Positions 1 through 6,208 of a stretch of DNA of 14,759 nt are shown in pieces (within the stretch, counting starts at the first letter, position 1; every line of letters starts with the position of its first letter). The DNA is taken from the NCBI GenBank assembly GCA_043101635.1, contig JBICIE010000197.1:1-14759 (forward strand). Direction: 5' to 3'. The translations under genes and the position numbers were made by a program. The notes under the pieces were generated by a model that saw nothing but the letters and a program-made list of their open reading frames with translations, searched no databases and was not told the DNA's origin. This stretch comes from CAYMJK01 sp043101635 (GTDB taxonomy: Bacteria > Planctomycetota > Phycisphaerae > Phycisphaerales > UBA1924).

Positions 1-146
1 GCCGGACTCGAGCGGACGGCGTAGGTCAGCCCCGCCAGCAGGACGAGCAGCGCGGCCGCGGCGGCGGGCGCCTGCCAGACGTGGCGCCACCGGCTCGCCA
101 GCGAGGCGGCCTGGGGCTCTGGGGGGGTTGTGCCGGTGTCCGTCAC
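1..146 (-). CDS. Single-pass membrane protein, N-terminal fragment (unidentified)
   Basis: I do not recognise the family because only about 48 codons lie inside the window. Reading from a GTG at 146, the protein starts with a polar, proline-containing segment of about 28 residues and then has a hydrophobic stretch (AAAAALLVLLAGLTYAV, about residues 28-44). This looks like a short cytoplasmic tail followed by a membrane anchor, with no lipobox and no clear cleavage site. The start is supported by a GGAG on the minus strand at 156-153, six bases before the GTG. It lies 96 bp downstream of the RDD protein on the same strand, so it may be the last member of that operon or a separate unit. A run of seven C residues covers codons 7-9. 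The function cannot be stated from this fragment. Confidence 0.6.
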   Translation of the reverse strand, partial: MTDTGTTPPEPQAASLASRWRHVWQAPAAAAALLVLLAGLTYAVRSSP

Positions 147-242
147 TCGATGCTCCGCCGCTGCGCACGTTCTGCGCCCGCTGGGTGTTACGCAACCGCG
201 GCGCCATCAGCGGAGTCGGTCAGATCAGCCGGTGCGCTCAGT

Positions 243-1868
243 TCACTCGCCGGGCGCTTCGGGCGTCAGGTGGATGATGACGGCGGTACCGGCGAGACTG
301 TCACCCCGGTGGCGGAGCGTCGGGGAGGCCAGCCCGAGCAGGGCGATGGGCGCCAGCGGGTACTTGACCGCGTTGCGGATCATCGCCTGCCAGAGGCGCG
401 GGGCAAGACGTCGCGCCTCTTTGTCCGCCGGGCGGACCGTGACGACGGCACAGCCGGCGAGCCACTTGCCGGGCGTCCGCCCCAGCAGCCACTCGCACAC
501 CGAGCCCATCGCCCACCCGGCCGCGATGGTCCACAGCAGCGGGGCAAAGTCGAGCCGAAGGCCCGCCGGCGCGATGGCGAGCCAGTCCTCCGGGGCAAGC
601 CCGAACCCGCCGGCGGCGGCGAGCCAGACGATGGATAGGTCGATCGCGCCGGCGAGGATGCGCAGGTGGGCCGGGGCAAGGGCCGCGCCCGGCGGCAACT
701 CGATGGCGCGGGCGCCATCGTCACTGCGGATGATGAAGACCAGAGCCGCGGCGGAGACGGCCAGCAGCGCGATCGCGAGCAGCTTGAACTCCGCCGGCGA
801 GACCGGCCCGGGGCTCTGGGCGAGACCGTCGTAGAAGGCCGAGCCGTCGTCGGTGGAGATCTCCAGGATGCGGCGCGGGTTCCAGGGCGCGGCGGGGGCC
901 TCGCTGTCCGGATCGCGCCAGATGGCGACGATGCGGCGCGAGGGGTCCATTGCGCACAGCGCTGCGCCCGGATCCAGCCCGTCGACCAGCGCGATCTCCA
1001 GTGGCGGATCGCCGGAGAGGTCCCGCACGCGCAGCGAGGCGCCGCCGAGCCACTCGGTGGAGATGATCCTGCCGCCGACCGACCACAACTGGGCCGAGTC
1101 GCGCAGATCGGGCGCAGCGCCGAGTTGCCGGGCGCGCCAGTCGACAGCGACGGGCGTTGCGTCATCGATGCTGGAGGCCGGCAGACTGGTCCACAGCGCC
1201 GGGCCCGTTCCGGCGCCGGCGTCGATCCAGAGTCCGACGCCCCGGGCGATGGCGACCAGCCCCGCGCGGGCGTCGCGCCGGGCGAGGCGATCGTCGGGCG
1301 GCGGCCGCACATGGATCCAGTGACCATCGGCAAGGCGCCAGAGTTCGCGCTGGCCCGCATCGGTCTGCAGGAGAATGTGCAGGCCGCTGCTGGCGCCGGC
1401 AGCGCTGATCAGCGCGCCGCGCTGCGCCAGCGGCGGCTCCGACAGCAGGCGAGCGCCGTCGCCGTAGTGCCAGCCCGGGCCGATCGGGCTGCGCCGGACA
1501 TCGACGCGATAGATGCGGCGCAGGGGGCCTTCGCCTGGCGGGCCGGGGCGCGGGGCGCTGATGAGCCAGACATGCCCGCCCCAGGCGGCCAGGGCTTCGG
1601 GCGCTTCGACGAGGCGCGAAACGATGCGCAGCGTGCCTGAGCTTGCCCCGCGCCGGACCGCGCCATCCGGCCCCGCACTGGAGGCCCTGGGCGGCACATG
1701 CCAGAGCGTGTAGCCATCGGTATCGGCGGGGATCACGACCCATCCATGCCCCGGGAAGGCGCCCGCGGCCGGGGCGGCGGCGCCGAGCTGGGCCCGCGCG
1801 GGGCCCGGCGGCGCCCCGAGCAGCGCCGCCGCGACGGCGATGATCAGCTTCCGGACCGCGCCTGTCAC
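243..1868 (-). CDS. Secreted-domain / RDD-family membrane protein fusion
   Basis: The 541-residue protein starts with a signal peptide (hydrophobic about residues 8-18, likely cleavage after ARA at 24-26). A tryptophan-rich region of about 330 residues follows, with repeated short strands (WVVIP, VWLIS, LWRLA, GLWID, LWSVGG), which suggests an extracytoplasmic beta-propeller-like fold; this is inference. A transmembrane helix lies at about 362-380. The C-terminus from about 400 matches the RDD family: R403, D410, the GRTPGKWLAG motif at 463-472, and HRGDSLAGT at 520-528 carrying the second aspartate (D523), with two or three further hydrophobic segments. RDD proteins are integral membrane proteins, some of them Na+/H+ antiporters, but most are uncharacterised. 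The GTG start overlaps the stop of the upstream lipoprotein gene (GTGA), suggesting translational coupling. The RDD call is fairly sure; the role is unknown. Confidence 0.8.
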   Translation of the reverse strand: MTGAVRKLIIAVAAALLGAPPGPARAQLGAAAPAAGAFPGHGWVVIPADTDGYTLWHVPPRASSAGPDGAVRRGASSGTLRIVSRLVEAPEALAAWGGHVWLISAPRPGPPGEGPLRRIYRVDVRRSPIGPGWHYGDGARLLSEPPLAQRGALISAAGASSGLHILLQTDAGQRELWRLADGHWIHVRPPPDDRLARRDARAGLVAIARGVGLWIDAGAGTGPALWTSLPASSIDDATPVAVDWRARQLGAAPDLRDSAQLWSVGGRIISTEWLGGASLRVRDLSGDPPLEIALVDGLDPGAALCAMDPSRRIVAIWRDPDSEAPAAPWNPRRILEISTDDGSAFYDGLAQSPGPVSPAEFKLLAIALLAVSAAALVFIIRSDDGARAIELPPGAALAPAHLRILAGAIDLSIVWLAAAGGFGLAPEDWLAIAPAGLRLDFAPLLWTIAAGWAMGSVCEWLLGRTPGKWLAGCAVVTVRPADKEARRLAPRLWQAMIRNAVKYPLAPIALLGLASPTLRHRGDSLAGTAVIIHLTPEAPGE

Positions 1869-2743
1869 GGCTGTGCGGCCCCCGCAAGAACATCCTCGAC
1901 GCGCCGGATCTGCTCTGGGGCGATCCGATTGCCGCGGAGCTGCGACTCCAGGTCGAACATGGCCGCGTTGGGCCGGCGCCCCCAGGCGCGATAGTCGGAC
2001 AGGTTCATCCGTATCCGGGTTCCGGTGTCATGCACCGTGACCATCACCTCGCCGGGCAGGCGCACGTCGCTGGGCTGGTCGCGCCGGGCGTAGGGCGTGA
2101 ACTCGGTCAACGCGGAACTGATGGCGATCTGGCCATCGCGCAGCAGCGCAACGGCGGCCGGCTCGGCCGAACCGGGATCCAGCTCAAGGCGGATGGGGCC
2201 CCACCGCCCGGACGTCACCACGATCAGGCGCCGGCCATCGTCGCTCCAGGTCACGGCGCCCTCGGCGGGCAGCGGCGCAACGCCGATCAGGGCCAGCAGG
2301 TCGAGCGGGTGGACCGGCAGGCCGGCCCGCAGCGCCGCCTCGGGCGTGGTCTGTTCGTGGGCGCCGACGATGGCGCCGCGATCCGCCTCGGCAAGGCTGA
2401 TCCACCAGTACCGCTCGGCGTCCGAGCCGAGAATGGCGTAGGTCTCACCGAAGCGCTCGATCGTCAGCAGCACCTGACGCGGCGCAATGTACGCCAGGTG
2501 CCCGTCGGCCTGGTCGGACTGATCCTCGCCCTTGTCATCGGTGTACCAGATGCGGGTGGTGGCACGGGCCCAGATGCGCTCGGTGTCGGCGACGCGCGCG
2601 TTGTAGCGGCTGGCGACCTCGGCGTACGCCGGCGCCGGGCCGCGGTCGATGGCCTCCGGCTGCGCCGGCCCGGGGCGAGTGGCGCATCCGGATGTGGCGC
2701 CGATCACGATGGCTGCCAGCGCCATGACGGCCAGGAGCCTCAC
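1865..2743 (-). CDS. LolA/LolB-like lipoprotein (conserved hypothetical)
   Basis: This is a 292-residue lipoprotein. The N-terminus has a short basic start, a hydrophobic core and a lipobox ending in ATSGC, with the lipidated cysteine at residue 20. The mature part begins with a proline-rich linker. It then has a region (about 40-240) with the pattern of LolA/LolB-type half-barrel proteins: an early YN..V motif, basic and aromatic alternating strands, a segment of the form LGSDAERYWWISL, and later WSDDGRRLIVV. Such proteins bind lipid or lipoprotein acyl chains in the periplasm, but this assignment is by fold pattern only. The GTG start has AGGAG eight bases upstream (2756-2752). The gene overlaps both neighbours by four bases, so it is very probably co-translated with the hypothetical protein before it and the RDD protein after it. 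Confidence 0.8.
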   Translation of the reverse strand: MRLLAVMALAAIVIGATSGCATRPGPAQPEAIDRGPAPAYAEVASRYNARVADTERIWARATTRIWYTDDKGEDQSDQADGHLAYIAPRQVLLTIERFGETYAILGSDAERYWWISLAEADRGAIVGAHEQTTPEAALRAGLPVHPLDLLALIGVAPLPAEGAVTWSDDGRRLIVVTSGRWGPIRLELDPGSAEPAAVALLRDGQIAISSALTEFTPYARRDQPSDVRLPGEVMVTVHDTGTRIRMNLSDYRAWGRRPNAAMFDLESQLRGNRIAPEQIRRVEDVLAGAAQP

Positions 2744-3318
2744 GGCGCAGGCTCCTCGGGCCCGGCGTCCTCGTCCTCGCCGAACAGCGCTACGGCGAGG
2801 TCGCGCGTTGCCGCGGCGAGTTCATCATCCGACAGGCCCGGATCGGGGACCTCGAGCCACGGTTCGTCCCGCTGCGGGCCGGCGGCCAGCGAGCCGCTGC
2901 GCCGCAGGCGCATCACGCCGCCGGCCGAGCCGCCGTACTGCATCAGCTTGCGACGGACCAGCAGCCAGGCCAGCACGTACCGGAAGCGGGCCCGGCGACC
3001 GCCGTCATCGGCCTCGCCCGGCTCGCCCAACTGGTCGAAGAGCTGCGCAAGCTCCTCATCTTCGACCAGGGCCCGCTTCTTCTCGCGCGGCTCGGGCATG
3101 CGAGCCCGCCAGCAGGCAAAGAGGCGCTCCGGACGCCGGCCCTGCTCCCACGCCCCGAGGGAGTAATCGGCCCGGACCAGGGCTGCGGCGGCGTCGGGCT
3201 CGGTTGGCTCCACCAGAGCGGCCACGAACGACTCGCCGACGGCGATCGGGCGGCCGGTGGCGGCGCACAGGCCCGTCGGGCGGGCGATCTCGTAGCCCTG
3301 AGGCATCATCCGTGACAT
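2740..3318 (-). CDS. Conserved hypothetical protein
   Basis: I do not recognise a named family. The 192-residue protein is soluble, with no signal peptide or membrane segment. Its N-terminus carries CAATGRPI (18-25) followed by GESFVAAL (28-35), which resembles half of a treble-clef or zinc-knuckle hairpin, although only two cysteines occur in the whole protein (C18 and C69). The middle is charged (EPREKKRALVEDEEL), followed by a hydrophobic-basic helix (FRYVLAWLLVRRKLMQY) and a strongly acidic, proline-ending tail. The start at 3318 is preceded by no Shine-Dalgarno sequence but by TAGAAT six bases upstream, consistent with a leaderless transcript. ATG codons at 3309 and 3306 are alternatives. 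It is the first gene of a three-gene overlapping chain with the lipoprotein and RDD genes, so a role at the envelope is possible but unproven. Confidence 0.75.
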   Translation of the reverse strand: MSRMMPQGYEIARPTGLCAATGRPIAVGESFVAALVEPTEPDAAAALVRADYSLGAWEQGRRPERLFACWRARMPEPREKKRALVEDEELAQLFDQLGEPGEADDGGRRARFRYVLAWLLVRRKLMQYGGSAGGVMRLRRSGSLAAGPQRDEPWLEVPDPGLSDDELAAATRDLAVALFGEDEDAGPEEPAP

Positions 3319-3324
3319 GGCGGC

Positions 3325-3330
3325 ATTCTA
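3325..3330 (-). promoter_or_regulatory. -10-like element of a probable leaderless promoter
   Basis: TAGAAT on the minus strand is separated from the ATG at 3318 by exactly six bases (GCCGCC). That spacing puts the expected transcription start at or next to the A of the start codon. No Shine-Dalgarno sequence precedes the ATG. No clear -35 element is visible. Confidence 0.5.
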
Positions 3331-3360
3331 CCGGGCGCGTCGGCCAGCCCGGTGGGCGCC

Positions 3361-3597
3361 TCAGCAATGCACATCGAAGAACCGCTCCCGGACCCCGCCC
3401 TCGCCCACGCGGAAGGTGACGGTGCGCCCGCACCTGGGGCACCCTGCCAGGTAGGCGTCGCCGGCCTTGTTGCGGTAGACACGCACGTATTGACCGGCGC
3501 AACGGAACCGGACGCCTATCCATGGGCGCACATTTTGCGCTGGCCTGGCGGCGGGCGCGGACCGCTCTGGAGGCGTCATGGCCATCGGGAGAATCAT
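3361..3597 (-). CDS. Small cysteine-containing, zinc-ribbon-like protein
   Basis: This short protein (78 residues from the ATG at 3597) is probably real because its C-terminal half is compositionally coherent. It contains VRPWIGVRFRC, an aromatic strand VRVYRN, a CPRC knuckle at 53-56, TFRVGEGG, and a terminal FFDVHC. The four cysteines (C33, C53, C56, C78) could bind one zinc ion as a zinc ribbon. The open frame continues upstream to 3732, but that extension is arginine-rich shadow sequence and overlaps the lpxI start, so an internal start was chosen. ATGs at 3597, 3585 and 3579 are all possible and none has a convincing ribosome site. It is divergent from lpxI across 128 bp. The function is unknown; nucleic-acid or protein binding is typical for such ribbons. 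Confidence 0.6.
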   Translation of the reverse strand: MILPMAMTPPERSAPAARPAQNVRPWIGVRFRCAGQYVRVYRNKAGDAYLAGCPRCGRTVTFRVGEGGVRERFFDVHC

Positions 3598-3655
3598 CGG
3601 CACGGCGCCTGCAGGCCGATTGCCAGTAATCGACCGCCGGCGCCGGGAGGGCCCA

Positions 3656-3671
3656 TTGGCCGGCTTACCAT
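3656..3671 (+). promoter_or_regulatory. Candidate promoter for lpxI
   Basis: The segment TTGGCC-GGCT-TACCAT resembles the elements upstream of the genes at 5309 and 14173, with a 4-nt rather than 2-nt spacer. A second TACCAT lies at 3693-3698, so either could be the -10. No canonical -35 is seen. Confidence 0.3.
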
Positions 3672-3725
3672 GGCAGCGCCGCGGATCGGCGATACCATCT
3701 CCCCTGCGGAGGTTCTGGCGCCCGG

Positions 3726-4610
3726 ATGCCACGCCCGATCATCATTCTGCCCGATCCCCCTCCCCCGCCGACGGCCATCGGGCTGATTGCCGGCGGGGGG
3801 CGCCTGCCGATCCGTGTCGCCGAGGGCCTCCGGGAAGCCGGGCACCGCGTCTGCGGGCTGGGGTTGGCCCGGCAATACGAGAAGGACCTCCCCGCCCTGT
3901 GCGACAGCTTCCGGGAGGTCGGGGTGCTGCGAGTCGGCAGTTGGGGGCAGGCCCTGCGCCGGCAGAACGTGCGCCACGCGATCATGGTCGGCAAGGTGGA
4001 CAAGGCCCGGCTGATGCACGATCCGCTGCGGATCCTGCGCAACATCCCGGACCTTCGGACCGCCATGGCCTGGTACACCCACCTGCGTCACGACCGCCGG
4101 TCCCACGCCGTGCTCGGCGCCATCGCCGACGAGCTGGACCGGTGCGGCGTGCAACTGCTGGATTCGACGATGCCCATCCCCGATGAGCTGGCGACTGCCG
4201 GCGTGATGACCCGGCGCCAGCCCACGCCCGAACAGCAGGCCGATATCGAGTTCGTCTGGCCGCAACTGGTCGAGCTGCTCCGCCTGGACATCGGCCAGGC
4301 GATCGCGGTGCGGGAGCGCGACGTGATTGCGGTCGAGGCGGTCGAGGGGACCGACCGCATGATCCAGCGGGTGGGCGAGCTCTGCCGCGCGACCGGATGG
4401 ACGCTGTGCAAGGGCGCGAGGTGCGGCCACGACCGGCGCAGCGATGTGCCGACGGTCGGCGAGCAGACGATCCAGAACCTGCACGGCGCGGGCGGGCGCT
4501 GCCTGGCGCTGGCGGCGGGCGATGTGATCATGATCGACAAGCCGAAGGTGATCGAGCTGGCCGACCAGCTTGGCGTGGCGATCGTGGGCGTGCCCGTCGG
4601 CGCGCTGTGA
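3726..4610 (+). CDS. lpxI: UDP-2,3-diacylglucosamine diphosphatase LpxI
   Basis: LpxI (DUF1009 family) hydrolyses UDP-2,3-diacylglucosamine to lipid X and UMP, the fourth step of lipid A synthesis, replacing LpxH in some lineages. The 294-residue protein shows the family's N-terminal IGLIAGGGRLP (18-28), VGKVDK (88-93), a DIGQAI segment (188-193), AVEAVEGTD (202-210) and the C-terminal active-site block around HDRRSDVPTVG (235-245). The usual KP-x-Q-D of this block reads RC-G-H-D here, keeping D236, D240 and P242. Length is slightly above the usual 270-285 because of a proline-rich N-terminal extension of about 16 residues. GGAGG at 3708-3712 lies 13 bases before the ATG, a long spacing. The stop overlaps the next gene's GTG. 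Presence of this enzyme implies an outer membrane with lipid A. Confidence 0.92.
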   Translation: MPRPIIILPDPPPPPTAIGLIAGGGRLPIRVAEGLREAGHRVCGLGLARQYEKDLPALCDSFREVGVLRVGSWGQALRRQNVRHAIMVGKVDKARLMHDPLRILRNIPDLRTAMAWYTHLRHDRRSHAVLGAIADELDRCGVQLLDSTMPIPDELATAGVMTRRQPTPEQQADIEFVWPQLVELLRLDIGQAIAVRERDVIAVEAVEGTDRMIQRVGELCRATGWTLCKGARCGHDRRSDVPTVGEQTIQNLHGAGGRCLALAAGDVIMIDKPKVIELADQLGVAIVGVPVGAL

Positions 4611-5221
4611 CCCCGGGGCCCGGCCACGATGAACCGTGCCCCTTCGTCAGCCGCGGCGGGCTGAAGCTGCGCAGCGCTCTGGACGAATTCGCCATCGACC
4701 CGGCCGGCTGGACGTGCGCGGACTTCGGGTGCAACGTCGGGGGCTTCACCGACTGCCTGCTGCAGGCGGGCGCCGCGAAGGTGTACGCGATCGACACAGG
4801 CTACGGCGAACTGGCGTGGACGCTGCGCAACGATGCCCGCGTGGTGGTGATGGAGCGGACCAGTGCGCTGCGCATCGAACCGCCCGAGCGGGTCGACCTG
4901 GTGGTGATCGACATGGGCTGGACGCCGCAGCGGCTGGCGATTCCGGCGGCGCTGGCGTGGTTGAAGCCCGGCGGCCGGATCATCACCCTGATCAAACCGC
5001 ACTATGAGCTGAGGCCCGAGGAAAAGGGGCTGCTCGACCGGGGGGTGCTCCCCGACGAGGCGGCCCGGCGGATCGCCGAGCGGACCGCGGCGGCCATGCC
5101 GCAACTGGGCGCCGCCGCGAGGGCGGTCATCGGCAGCCCGATCCGGGGGGGCAAGGGCAAGGGCCGGCGTGGCAACGCCGAGTGGCTGGCCCTGGTCGAA
5201 CCCGGCCCCGTGGGCGCCTGA
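4607..5221 (+). CDS. TlyA-like rRNA 2'-O-methyltransferase, no S4 domain
   Basis: This 204-residue protein is a Rossmann-fold SAM-dependent methyltransferase of the TlyA / FtsJ type, which methylate ribose 2'-OH in rRNA. It has the TlyA hallmark SRGGLKL (15-21), a SAM-binding block where the usual GxSTGGFTD reads GCNVGGFTD (41-49), AIDTGYGELAW, and the ERT element. The 2'-O-methyltransferase tetrad K-D-K-E is visible at K20, D102 (VVIDMGW), K130 (LIKPHYE) and E192 (NAEWLALVE), with spacing like TlyA. The N-terminal S4 RNA-binding domain (about 60 residues) of typical TlyA is missing: only about 12 residues precede the SRGG motif. The GTG start overlaps the lpxI stop (GTGA) without its own ribosome site, so translation is probably coupled. 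Upstream sequence in this frame is lpxI shadow, not a lost S4 domain. Confidence 0.85.
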   Translation: MTPGPGHDEPCPFVSRGGLKLRSALDEFAIDPAGWTCADFGCNVGGFTDCLLQAGAAKVYAIDTGYGELAWTLRNDARVVVMERTSALRIEPPERVDLVVIDMGWTPQRLAIPAALAWLKPGGRIITLIKPHYELRPEEKGLLDRGVLPDEAARRIAERTAAAMPQLGAAARAVIGSPIRGGKGKGRRGNAEWLALVEPGPVGA

Positions 5222-5252
5222 AATCGCGCGCGCCGAGCGGACGGAACGAGCC

Positions 5253-5266
5253 CTGGCCGCTATAAT
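5253..5266 (+). promoter_or_regulatory. Candidate promoter for the stand-alone gamma subunit gene
   Basis: CTGGCCGCTATAAT carries a perfect TATAAT at 5261-5266. It gives a leader of roughly 35 bases to the ATG at 5309, which has GGGAG at 5298-5302. No canonical -35 lies 17 bp upstream. Eleven of its 14 bases match the element at 14151-14164. Confidence 0.6.
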
Positions 5267-5308
5267 TCGGACAAGCCGATCTGATTATGCGGTCGGCGGG
5301 AGTTCCCG

Positions 5309-5890
5309 ATGTTCCAGGTGCGAATGCACGGCCGGGCGGGACAGGGCGTGGTGACCGGCGCCGAGACGCTGTCGCGGGCGGCGTTTCTGGAGGGGTCATG
5401 TGCCCAGGTGCTCCTGAGCTTCGGCCCTCAGCGCGCGGGCACGCCGGTCGTCGCGTGCTGCCTGATCGACGACAGGCCCATCCGGCTGGAGGAGCCGATC
5501 ATGGATCCGGATGTGGTGATCATCGCCGATCCGGCGCAGCTCGAGGACGCCGACGCGCTGGAGGCGTTGTGCCGGACCGACTGGGCCCTGGTCAACACGC
5601 TGCGCAGCGGCGACGCGGCGGCGCTGGCCGACTCGCTGGCGCCGCGGCACTGCCTGACCGTGCCGGCGACGCACCTGGCCAGCGAGCATCTCGGGCGGCC
5701 GATTCCGAACACGGCGCTGCTGGGCGCGCTGTGCGCCACGGCCATGGGGCCGCGCATCGAGTTTCTTGAACAGGCGATCATGCAGAAGTTCAGCGGGCTG
5801 ATGGGGGCCTGGAACGTGCGCGCAGCGCGCGCGGGCCATGCGCATCTTCGCAGCGCTCTTCGCGCCGAGGCCGTCCATGCGCAGGCGTGA
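5309..5890 (+). CDS. Pyruvate/2-oxoacid:ferredoxin oxidoreductase, gamma subunit (stand-alone)
   Basis: The 193-residue protein matches the POR gamma family along its full length. It has the N-terminal HGRAGQGVVT (7-16), AAFLEGSCAQ, the FGPQRAGTPV motif (39-47), a DPDVVIIADP segment (66-75), PNTALLGAL (133-141), and a C-terminal NVRAARAGH. In POR enzymes the gamma domain packs against alpha and helps form the CoA-binding site. The start is clear: GGGAG six bases before ATG, with a TATAAT promoter candidate upstream. It is separated by 318 bp from a second, different gamma domain fused to delta. It may be an alternative or regulatory subunit of the same complex, or serve an alpha-beta pair encoded elsewhere. 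Substrate cannot be read from gamma alone. Confidence 0.9.
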   Translation: MFQVRMHGRAGQGVVTGAETLSRAAFLEGSCAQVLLSFGPQRAGTPVVACCLIDDRPIRLEEPIMDPDVVIIADPAQLEDADALEALCRTDWALVNTLRSGDAAALADSLAPRHCLTVPATHLASEHLGRPIPNTALLGALCATAMGPRIEFLEQAIMQKFSGLMGAWNVRAARAGHAHLRSALRAEAVHAQA

Positions 5891-6208
5891 GGGTTCCGCC
5901 GTCGCGACGGGATCGCATGCGCCGCGCGCCACCGCGCGCCCCGGTTCGCATCATGCAATGGCCGGAAAGCGTGCCGCCGGCGTCGGCTGTGTGACCATCG
6001 CGCGCCCCGGCGGCGCGTTCTTCCGGCGCGCGCCGCGAGCCGATGAAAGATGGGCGAACTTGCGCCGGGGCGGCGGACTGGAAGCAGCGTCGAGAATAGA
6101 ATTGCCGGCGGGCAGACGCCCGAGGTACCAGTTCCCGTTGTGTGAGCATTGCCGCGGACGTGTGCCCTCGATCCGCCCTGCACCCGGACGCCACTGGAGG
6201 CGCCAGCC
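5891..6208 (+). other. 318-bp intergenic region between the two gamma genes
   Basis: I see no convincing gene here. The first part is very GC-rich and contains a possible hairpin (stem 6011-6017 with 6029-6035, 11-nt loop, no T-run after it). A TAGAAT hexamer at 6097-6102 in a short AT-richer patch could be a -10 for the gene at 6209, which would give a leader of about 100 bases. A small inverted repeat (6109-6113 with 6118-6122) would lie in that leader. An ATG at 5953 opens only 13 codons without a ribosome site. Confidence 0.5.
6097..6102 (+). promoter_or_regulatory. Possible -10 element of the POR-Nfn operon
   Basis: TAGAAT in the least GC-rich patch of the 318-bp gap, about 107 bases before the ATG at 6209. 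It lacks the TGGCC element seen at other candidates and has no clear -35, so support is weak. Confidence 0.3.

Noticed and set aside
121..127. A run of seven G (C on the coding strand) at codons 7-9 of the truncated membrane protein, as a phase-variation tract.
   Set aside because: Seven bases is short and expected by chance in such GC-rich sequence; proline codons explain it.
4397..4606. Upstream extension of the methyltransferase frame as a possible S4 domain.
   Set aside because: It lies inside lpxI in another frame, is R/A/G-rich shadow sequence and shows no S4 pattern.
5953..5994. A 13-codon ATG frame in the 318-bp gap as a possible leader peptide.
   Set aside because: There is no ribosome site and no regulatory codon run or paired attenuator structure.
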